Shown: positions 55,894 through 64,000 of the stretch, piece after piece
Layout of the letters: each line of letters begins with the position of its first letter
Numbering within the stretch: the stretch's first letter is position 1
NCBI GenBank assembly: GCA_905250025.1
Contig: CAJNOJ010000114.1
Coordinates: 246,775 to 310,774 of the forward strand
Length of the DNA: 64,000 bases
Direction of reading: 5' to 3'
Origin: Adineta ricciae
Taxonomy: Eukaryota > Rotifera > Eurotatoria > Adinetida > Adinetidae
Made by a program: the position numbers and the translations under genes
The notes under the pieces: model-generated
What the model was told of the DNA's origin: nothing
Seen by the model: the letters and a program-made list of their open reading frames with translations, nothing else
The model's database searches: none

Positions 55894-57983
55894 ATGTCGG
55901 TCGAAGTAGGTCAAGGTACGAAGACGATACGCCATCCGTTAGAACCTCTATCGCTTAGTGAAATTCAACTTGCGATAGACGTTTTGAAACAGCAAAGTGA
56001 TAAAGTGACATCGACAACGCGATTTGTATCGGTGAGTTTGCATGAAGCACCTAAGGAAAAAATTCTTCAACCGTGCAATGAATATGTTCCACGCGAAGCT
56101 GACGTGATTCTTTTCGATAACGGAACGAATTTGTGTTACGAAGCTCGAGTTTCACTTGAAAATCAAGGTCAGCTTATTTCCATTCAGCATATACCGAACG
56201 TTCAGCCAACAATGACTATTGATGAACAAGTCGAATGTGAACAAGCCGTACTGAGTTGTGTGGAATTTCAAAAGCTACTTCACGAACATTATGCAATCGA
56301 TGATATCAGCCGAGTTATGGTTGATATATGGTCTGGTGGTTATTATGGACAAGAAGAAGAGCGTACACGTCGTTTAGCGCGACCATTATGTTTCTTACGA
56401 TCGGATTCAACTGATAATGGATACGCACATCCTATCGAAGGTTTGAGACCGGTGGTTGATCTGAATCTAAGTAAAGAAAAAAGGCAACTTGATAATAAGA
56501 AATCCGAAAAGTTTCTTTTTCTTTTAAGTGGAAGTCATTCGCGTTGAAGTCTATAACAAATATCCCATTCCTTCGACGGCTTTCAATTATTCATCAGATC
56601 GGGTCACGGAAACCCGTGATGATATTAAACCTTTGGAAATTCTTCAACCCGAAGGTCCAAGTTTTCAAGTCGATGGCTATCAAGTTTCCTGGCAAAAATG
56701 GTCGTTCGTCATCGGTTTTACTATGCGTCAAGGCTTAATTCTTCACCATTTGACCTATGATCATCGTTCGGTTCTATATCGAGCTGCATTAAGTGAAATG
56801 GTTGTACCTTACGGCGATCCAGCTGAACAGCAAGCACGAAAAAATGCTTTCGATTGTGGTGAATATGGCATCGGGTGTTGTACAAACAGTCTTGAACTTG
56901 GTTGTGACTGTCTTGGCCACATAAAGTATTTCGATGGAAACATGTGTACAAGTCGAGGAGAGTTGTTAGTGATTAAAAATGCAATTTGTCTTCATGAAGA
57001 AGACGTAGGAATATTGTGGAAGCATACGGATCGACGACTAAACAATCCGGAAGTAATTCATACTAGATAGTGTACTTTGTGTTTTATTTCTCATTCAGGT
57101 ACGACGAAGTCGAAGATTAGTTATTTCGAACATCGCAACGATCGAGAATTATGAATACGGATTCTATTGGTAAATATCTATTGACAAAACGTCTGCTAGA
57201 ACTCCGTGTCTTATTACTAGGTATTTATATCAAGATGGTACTATACAATTTGAGGCGAAGTTAACCGGTGTTCTGTCAGTGGGTGCATTACCACCGGATG
57301 CCAAATCTCCTTATGGAACATTAATCGCTCCTCAATTGTATGCACCGTATCATCAGCACTTTTTTAATATGCGTTTAGATTTGGCCATTGATGGTATCAA
57401 TAACACTGCCTATATGATCGACGTGGAAGCCGACCCTGATGATGCCGATTATAATAAATTTCACAATGCATTTCACCTGAAGAAAACTCGACTGGAAACA
57501 GAAAAGCAAGCTCGAAACAATCTGTGTTTGGAGACATGCCGTTCATGGAAATTTGAAAACGGGTTGGTTCGAAATGCCATTGGTGAACCGACTGGTTATA
57601 AGCTCCATCCTGGGGAAAATTCTGTTCCATTTGCTTCATCGAAAGCTTGGTGGCGTCGACGTGCGAGTTTTGTTAATTATCATGTGTGGATCACACCATT
57701 CAATGAAAAGGAAATGTTCGGCGGAGGAGATTATCCAAATCAAAGTCAAGAGGACCACGGTTTATTGAAATATACGGAACAAAATCGATCGATTGTTAAT
57801 CAAGATATTGTCCTTTGGTATACATTGGGTATAACACATATTCCCCGACAAGAAGATTTTCCTGTCATGCCTGTTGCTACAGCAGGATTTTCCCTCAAGC
57901 CCAACGGATTCTTTGATTTGAATCCAGCAAATGACATTCCGAGAGCGAAGAAAATAACTAATGGACATTGTTGCAAAGACTAA
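55894..57983 (+). CDS. Copper amine oxidase, complete (copy B2)
   Basis: 644 residues from exons 55894-56470, 56529-57052, 57099-57169 and 57221-57983, with the same intron positions as copy 1. NYEYGFYW (topaquinone site), HQH and THIPR copper ligands and FDCGEYGIG are identical. Substitutions concentrate at the start (TIRHP) and around residue 85 (NLCYE), away from the active site. Confidence 0.92.
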
Positions 57984-58055
57984 CATTAAAAGCTTCTTTT
58001 TATTTTATCAATAAAAAAGTGTTTCTTTTAGACTACATAGAATGTAAATCTTCGT

Positions 58056-58529
58056 TTATCCATAATTAATAAGAACAAGTATTGGCAGAATAAGAATCGC
58101 TACTATTTGCCGACAGCTAGATGCCGACGAAGCATATCGATTGAGAAAGTTGATATTTTGTGAGGTGTCTTTCGTTGTTGGACTACACAAACTCACACTC
58201 GGATTGTCAGATTCTCTATACGTCCAAACTTGCCACTTTTCACCAACACGCATCGACACACCACAAGATGCGGAATCGAGCGCTGTTTTGGCGATCAAAC
58301 GACGATCAGATGGTATCACGCCTTTGAATACCTTCTCTACTTGGAACGTAATTCGATGTTCAAGTTGCTCCTGGACGAAGTCGATATGAGTAACAGTGCC
58401 GATAAAGACTTGTGTTGCTTCAGCCAAATATTTTTGCAACGAAATTTCAGCAAAACAACTGCAACCATCGACGGATGCAACAAAGGCCTGCGAAAATAGA
58501 ACGATGATAAAAAGAACGTGTCGTGGCAT
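58056..58529 (-). CDS. Small netrin-like (NTR/TIMP-like) protein, copy B2
   Basis: 157 residues. ATG at 58529 corresponds to copy 1; an upstream in-frame non-ATG extension is ignored. Signal peptide, CSCF mature start, NTR strand pattern and hydrophobic tail (IVAILILPILVLINYG) are maintained. 72 bp separate its stop from that of the amine oxidase, as in copy 1. Confidence 0.75.
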   Translation of the reverse strand: MPRHVLFIIVLFSQAFVASVDGCSCFAEISLQKYLAEATQVFIGTVTHIDFVQEQLEHRITFQVEKVFKGVIPSDRRLIAKTALDSASCGVSMRVGEKWQVWTYRESDNPSVSLCSPTTKDTSQNINFLNRYASSASSCRQIVAILILPILVLINYG

Positions 58530-59273
58530 CTTTATCAATAAGATTTTGCTTCTTCTTCTATATATACGTTTTATTTATCTGCTACATGTGTTGATAGGTT
58601 TGATTTTCTGTAGTGGAGATATTGTCGTCAACATTAGTTTGTTTCTTTATCTATCAGAAGAATAGCGTACATGTGGGAGATTTAATCCACATATAGTTGC
58701 TTGCCGTGAGTCACGTGCTGCTGTTTCAAAGAAAACAAAATATTTTTATGCCTATACAAATGCAAAACAGTTTTTATTATTCAACTCCGAAAATTCTCGG
58801 GCGCTCCCGGCGATTACTCTGAAGGAGAAGTAAACACATTCTTCTACGTTGTCTTTCGTTCTGCTTAACACTCCAAACACACGTTTTTTCTTGGTGCAGT
58901 CAACAGATCGCTTTTTACACACTATCGTTCGAAAAATTATTGCGCGAGAAGAAGCTTCTGATAAACTCAACGAACAATGGATACACACGATAGTACTATA
59001 TGTGTGTGTGACAAAACCTTAGAGACGTTCTTATCTAGTCTTTTAATAACAGCGAGAAAAGAAAGATATCATGTTGCATTGGTAAGTGCATAGTGTAATG
59101 AGATGCCGATATAATCACGTACAGTATAGGACAGAATCATGCAAGAAGGGAGAAATTCGAGATTTTTCTCTTTTTTTTGTAACGTTTTTGACTCAAGTAT
59201 GGTAGATTTTCGATATTATTTATCGTCGCAGTCTCGTATATTTCAGAGAGTATTTTGACAACTAACAAACATC
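58530..59273. other. Intergenic region, no gene recognised (copy B2)
   Basis: Counterpart of 41145-41894, colinear. Nothing supported. Confidence 0.4.
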
Positions 59274-60075
59274 ATGGATCGAAACTGTATGGATGATGAA
59301 CACACATATGAAAGACTTTATTACAATACGATTTCTCCAGTCCGTTTGAGCAGCGTATCTGAGAGTGAACCGAGATCATCTCTATTACCTAAAGAAGAGA
59401 TCGTTCCGGAGCGTACAAGTCATATCTCTATCAATGAGCCAGGATCTTATCTGCTGCCCGTACCTGAGAAACCCGATCTTAGTGAAGAATTACCGTGCCG
59501 AAGGAGTCCAGTTCCATCCAAATGTATAACAAAAAAAACAATATTAATTATAGTTATCGTAGCTATTGTTATTGTTGTCATATCAGCATGTCTCGTCGGC
59601 GTTATTGTTTTCAAGGTAGCGCTGAACAACACGCATAAGTGAGTATTGTTTAGAATTGGAATGTATATCATTGTCTACTTGTAGGACAACCAATGGCACC
59701 CTTATTTTGGGCGATAGCACATACGTAGGTGAAATCTTCGACGGACAGGCGCAGGGCTATGGAACTTTGACGAAAGGGGATGGCCGCCGTTATGTAGGCA
59801 ATTTCAATATTAATAAATTGGATGGGCAAGGAATGTTATTCCTTCGTGATGGCTCGGGAACTGCTAGAAAGGTATACGAAGGACATTTTCTGGAAAATAA
59901 ATTTGATGGTCCAGGAGTGTATTATTATCGAGACGGAAGTCGGTATGAAGGTACATGGACGAGCAATCTAAGACACGGAGATGGAAAAGTAGTTTTCGCC
60001 GATGGACGTAGTCGTGGAGGACAATGGGCGTATGATAAACTGATTGAAAACGCGAACACAAGAAAGACGAAATGA
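59274..60075 (+). CDS. Single-pass membrane protein with MORN repeats, copy B2
   Basis: 251 residues from 59274-59638 and 59685-60075 (46-bp intron). The membrane helix differs more from copy 1 than the rest (TILIIVIVAIVIVVISACLV) but stays hydrophobic. MORN units are conserved (YVGEIFDGQAQGYGTL, RYVGNFNINKLDGQGML, YEGHFLENKFDGPGVYYY, YEGTWTSNLRHGDGKVVF). Confidence 0.8.
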
Positions 60076-60423
60076 TCATTTCACATACTTTACATTTCCT
60101 CATTACTGCTAGTTGAGAAGAAAAAAAAGTAACTCAGGACCTATAGTTCGTTTTTAACTTTTTATTTCATATTCTACATAAGAGGGATTTTGTAGCATTT
60201 CATTCAATATAATTTCGTTTCCCTAAATATATGACATATTCATTGTAAGAATGTGACAACATTTTGCACGCTAGTCTCAATAATCCTCAGCGACCTCATT
60301 CTGTTTCCAAACCAAAACGATGGCGACATTACAAGATATTTTGACAGTATTATTAAAATCTAGGATTTGTTTCATACACTCGGACAATTTACATTTGTTC
60401 ATTGTTCACATGTTTAAGAGAAA
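60076..60423. other. Intergenic region, no gene recognised (copy B2)
   Basis: Counterpart of 42697-43019. Nothing coding. Confidence 0.4.
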
Positions 60424-61060
60424 TTGAATTTGATCGAAAAGCTCGTTGGAACAACATTCAGTGAATTGTACATTCCATCTGTAAATCTACCTTATGAAAT
60501 ATATCAATCAAGGTCAACTGTAAAATCCTTAAGTTCCATCGAGTCAAAAGCAACTTTTGCTAAAATAAAGCTATCTGGTATAACAGCAAATCTTGTTCAA
60601 TTAGGAACATTGATGGTTACTCGAGGAAAGTAGCAAAAGAATTTCATTTTCTGTCGATCTTGGTGAATATAAATTCAATGCAAGCGTAAGTTTATAAATT
60701 AGAGAAAATTCTTTCGAAATTTCCAAGATTCGTTATTAACGAATGATAAATTCAAAAGTTGACCTGTGAAATCCATTATGTTCGTCATCATGATCAGGTA
60801 TAGCGATTCACTTCATCCGGATTGAACACATTACTTGATGATACATACAGAAAATCGAAAGCATTCATCATTGCAGACAACCGGTTATGTACTTGTTAAA
60901 TGACATTGAAAATACTGGTCCACAAGCAGTTGCTATTGAATATAGAATATTTGTCCTTATTAATGATAGTTGTGCTATATAGACAATGTGTGTATTAAAT
61001 TTAGAATTTCAACATGTTGATCTAACAGCACAAGTTGCTTTATTTTCTGTCTATATGTAA
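60424..61060 (+). pseudogene. Unidentified decayed coding remnant, longer copy (B2)
   Basis: The 69-codon frame 60424-60633 matches copy 1. After its TAG, coding-like pieces follow in other frames (SVDLGEYKFNASVSL near 60651, LEFQHVDLTAQVALFSV near 61005). The stretch 60646-61041 is missing in copy 1. Family unknown. Confidence 0.35.
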
Positions 61061-61267
61061 ATAGTTGTACCAATATTCAAAATAATAAATGGAATATCTA
61101 TCGTAGATAAATGAAGCTATATTTGAATTATACAAACATCTGTTTTTTTTTCGGTGATAGACAAAGTTTTTTTGTACTATTCTGGTTTTGTATTTAAAAT
61201 ACATTAAGGCGCGTTTCAAAAAAGAAACAAGTTCAAATGCATTAAATTTTATTATTGATTAGCCGCC

Positions 61268-61447
61268 TTACAATGGTTCTTGCTCAATTGATCCATTTGA
61301 AATTAAAGGTCTATTCTTTATAATTAGATTGGAAAAATGATTGATTGCTATCAAATTTTCAAGTTCGATGTTACCAACTGAAGAACTTAATTCAGTCATT
61401 CGTATATACTTTCTAAGTTTTAGCTCTTTATTCTTATACTCAACATT
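61268..61447 (-). CDS. Possible terminal exon of an unidentified gene (copy B2)
   Basis: 59-codon frame on the minus strand matching 43355-43531, with one extra codon (SNGSIEQEPL here, SGSIEQEPL in copy 1). Upstream exons not identified. Confidence 0.4.
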   Translation of the reverse strand, partial: NVEYKNKELKLRKYIRMTELSSSVGNIELENLIAINHFSNLIIKNRPLISNGSIEQEPL

Positions 61448-62064
61448 CTGATTGCAGATGCAGATCTTTCGATATCACTATTGGGAAGTGAAAAATCTCA
61501 ATCTGTAGTTTGACTCTTTCCAAACTTCTTTTCTTCTCGAACCAATCTCAATATTATTAAATCTGTTGAACATATTTATGTTTCAACTAACAAAATGATG
61601 TACAACTATATCTACTCTAAATTTGCATTTTTCAAGTATTTTTGCTCCAGTTGTAACATTGAAATGGAAACTCGATACTCTTCACCTTTCAAAAACAGAA
61701 CTGTCGGAGCTATTACGCTTCTTCTCTAATATTTGCGTATTAATCTTCCATTTGTTTTCATTTTCTAAACTTAATATATAAAGTCTTGTACAGAGTGAAA
61801 CTTTTCAGACGGTGACTAGTACATTTAGTGAAGAATTTTCAAGTACTTACGACTTTGTGCCTTCAAATGCAATGTTTTCGTGTACTAATTTACAGGAAAG
61901 GTTCAAAATCGATTTGTACTCCGTTTGCTCGAAGAATGCAAAGAAAGTATATATGAAAAGAAGAAAAGCATTTGTCCATTGTAAGAAAGTTCATGGCGAA
62001 TTGAATGTTTTCCTTATTTTTCGTTTAAAAAAAAAACAATTGATCCGCGTGTGAATGTTTTTCT
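61448..62064. other. Intergenic region (copy B2)
   Basis: No supported gene. It keeps about 80 bp near 61697 and about 39 bp near 61847 that copy 1 lacks. Confidence 0.4.
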
Positions 62065-62907
62065 TTATCGAATAAAAGCTTTATCGCGTCGATATATAAA
62101 CTCATTCGGATTAGTAGAAACATGACACGTTGAATCATAATAAGTGCCAGATAATCGATCAAGAAATGTCCAAAAAGTCGACACATTTTTTCGACCAAGT
62201 TGATGATGAAAATAATGTCCAATTGAACCATGCCATGTGAGTCGACCTATACGACTCCAATTATGAAACATCCAAGGAAAATCATAACCTGAATGAATAT
62301 TAGTTGCCACAAAGTGAATAAACAGAATAGATACAAGACGAGTTAATGGATCCATTTGAAGTGGGATCATAGCCGTAAGAAAGAAAATCAATCCAGCAAA
62401 AGTTTCTAATTTGCTACCATAAAATCCATTCCATGGATAAATGTATCTTCCACAACTAGCATGGTGTATAGCATGTGATCGATAGAAAAATGACGCAATC
62501 CGTGGATGAAGATGAGTAATATGATGAAATGAATGTGTTAATATATCAAAAATAAATGTATATGCGACCGACTTCCACAGTAAAGTCCACCAAGTGGGTG
62601 TCACATAAAAATGAACATTCGGTCGATAAAAGAATATCTCATAGAATACTAATGGTAAAATATGCCATTTAATCATGTTGATTAGAGATGATTTCATATA
62701 ATATAGAATTTCTTTTGATGATGTTTGTAAATCTTTTCGAATCTTCCATTTTTTACCTGGTAAATAGTCAAGTTCAATTAATGCATATATACACATTAGT
62801 ATTAAACACCAATAAATACGAATTAGATGTTCAGGTATAATATGATTCATGTACCATTCTTGTTCCAATAGCTTTTTATGTGCATATTCAAGAATTGATG
62901 ATGACAT
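62065..62907 (-). CDS. Fatty acid hydroxylase / sterol desaturase family membrane enzyme, copy B2
   Basis: 280 residues, intronless. The first histidine box reads HSFHHITHLH here (HLFHH in copy 1); its histidines and those of SHAIHH and GHYFHHQ are unchanged. Other differences are few (A to T in KLETFAG, the last residues). Confidence 0.85.
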   Translation of the reverse strand: MSSSILEYAHKKLLEQEWYMNHIIPEHLIRIYWCLILMCIYALIELDYLPGKKWKIRKDLQTSSKEILYYMKSSLINMIKWHILPLVFYEIFFYRPNVHFYVTPTWWTLLWKSVAYTFIFDILTHSFHHITHLHPRIASFFYRSHAIHHASCGRYIYPWNGFYGSKLETFAGLIFFLTAMIPLQMDPLTRLVSILFIHFVATNIHSGYDFPWMFHNWSRIGRLTWHGSIGHYFHHQLGRKNVSTFWTFLDRLSGTYYDSTCHVSTNPNEFIYRRDKAFIR

Positions 62908-63227
62908 AGCATATATCTTAAGCAGATTGAAGATAAAATGTAACTTATTTGTGTTTCTGATATATAGTATGTTATTGTTTGATAAGACTTTGCTAACCCA
63001 TTATTACTAATAGATAAAAATAAGAAAAGAAATACGCAATGACTGTTTTGTTTTCTCTGTAATTCGTAGTGAATATGTTCTAAACGTTATTTTTGACCGA
63101 AAAATACTTTTTTTCAACTTTTTAATGACCCATTCTGATACTAACAAAAATGCATCATAGTTTCCCGATAAAATATTTATATGCTCATATTGATGAAAAT
63201 ACTATTAACCAATGATATCATACAGAT

Positions 63228-63338
63228 ATGTTTCCCTACAAGAAATTGAAAGAACAAAAATATTCTTTTATTTATATACTTGTTATTTTACTATGCGTGT
63301 GGAAAATATATCATGTACAGCAACGTCGTTCGGTCTAA
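63228..63338 (+). CDS. Conserved tiny membrane ORF (copy B2), uncertain
   Basis: 36 codons, MFPYKKLKEQKYSFIYILVI then a basic end, TAA at 63336-63338. Same frame as 45173-45301 with a changed stop position. Confidence 0.25.
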   Translation: MFPYKKLKEQKYSFIYILVILLCVWKIYHVQQRRSV

Positions 63339-64000
63339 ATGATGATTTGTTTGTAACTAAGTGGGATTCATTTTTTCATCAAATTATACCATTAGTTGAT
63401 TATCTAAATACATAAATAACACTGATTGGAGAGACTGAAACATGAATAATGAAACGCATATTCCTATTCGTAGAACACTTACTAATTGATGGAATTTTAT
63501 AAAAAATAAAAATATAGAAATGCTATGAAAACACCAAATAATAACTAATAGACGAAGAATTCAACTAGATTCTAATAAATTGATCTATTTTAACTCAATA
63601 GAGAGAATACGAATTATTAGGTTAAGTTATATGTGAGGAATCTTGTCAATTGAATCCATGTTAGATAACACTGATGTGCTGTGGAAAGATCGAGGTATTG
63701 AAATCACAACCAAGACTATAGCTGTGCTGAGAAGTAGATACACTGTACAGAATGTAGATTGTAATTTTTCCTTCAAATATCATTAATCTGATTTCATATA
63801 TGTATGTTCTTCAAAGATTCCTGCAAAAGAGATCATATTCATTGAATCGAATAAATATCAGACGAATAAGTAAATTAAGGAATATGAAAGCGAGATTTCT
63901 TTGATCTAAATAGATTCAAATCAAAAAGTTTCTAATTAACTTTTACTAAAGCTTGAAGAGAGCTTGTAAATCATAATCAAGCAAAGCTTATCAGACAATT
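63339..64000. other. Intergenic end of window with empty transposon site
   Basis: No gene. Position 63658-63659 (AT in gaatccatgttaga) is the uninterrupted target of the 1982-bp insertion in copy 1. Confidence 0.7.

Larger units (their letters stand above)
50159..64000 (+). repeat. Long direct duplication B, copy 2
   Basis: Colinear with 32841-47940 to the last base of the window. It contains 271 bp (50674-50944), 396 bp (60646-61041) and smaller stretches that copy 1 has lost, and lacks the 1982-bp insertion. Confidence 0.95.

Noticed and set aside
1-64000. Bacterial contamination as the source of the oxygenase and amine oxidase
   Set aside because: The amine oxidase has short spliceosomal introns, and the oxygenase is embedded between intron-containing genes with the same AT-rich composition and is present in both copies.

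Overview
The window looks like a stretch of a bdelloid rotifer genome (Adineta/Rotaria type). This is an inference. The DNA is AT-rich and eukaryotic: genes carry short GT-AG introns of 46-68 bp, have no operons and end in AATAAA-type signals. Several genes belong to families better known from fungi and bacteria than from animals. F-box/LRR-like pseudogenes recur, G-rich tracts resemble the TGTGGG telomere repeat reported for bdelloids, and Pif1-type helicase remnants and fold-back elements are scattered between genes.

Layout. Two long segments are each present twice in direct orientation with a few percent divergence. Pair A: 1-10485 and 11764-21002, carrying a P-type cation ATPase (3' part), a dead and a live CmcJ-like oxygenase, a sigma-class glutathione S-transferase, a broken F-box/LRR gene, a broken gene with a possible CheD/NTAN1-like deamidase fold, and a P-loop GTPase with a coiled-coil tail. 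Pair B: 32841-47940 and 50159-64000, carrying an F-box/LRR remnant, a secreted carboxylesterase, an unrecognised Rossmann-like protein, a complete copper amine oxidase, a small netrin-like secreted protein, a single-pass membrane protein with MORN repeats, an unidentified terminal exon, and a fatty-acid-hydroxylase/sterol-desaturase family membrane enzyme.

The join in pair A carries an N (10486) and cuts two genes; the joins in pair B involve a run of 12 N (47941-47952). The simplest reading is that homologous haplotypes were scaffolded in a row, but a true tandem duplication is not excluded. The copies differ by many deletions flanked by 4-10 bp direct repeats, and by one clean 1982-bp transposon-like insertion (45603-47584) whose empty site is present in the other copy.

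Between the pairs (21.7-32.5 kb) lies gene-poor, repeat-rich DNA: two Pif1-like helicase remnants, a dispersed repeat starting near AACAAGTAACGCTCG, A/T-rich ~120-bp repeats, three interstitial G-rich telomere-like tracts, three fold-back elements starting CACTG, and one intact unrecognised cysteine-rich membrane-protein gene (23893-25241, minus).

Functionally the genes form a mosaic rather than one pathway: detoxification and oxidation enzymes (GST, CmcJ-like oxygenase, amine oxidase, esterase, hydroxylase), ion transport and membrane or secreted proteins. In pair B the esterase, Rossmann-like gene and amine oxidase sit together around one divergent intergenic region. No CRISPR, rRNA or convincing functional tRNA gene was seen.
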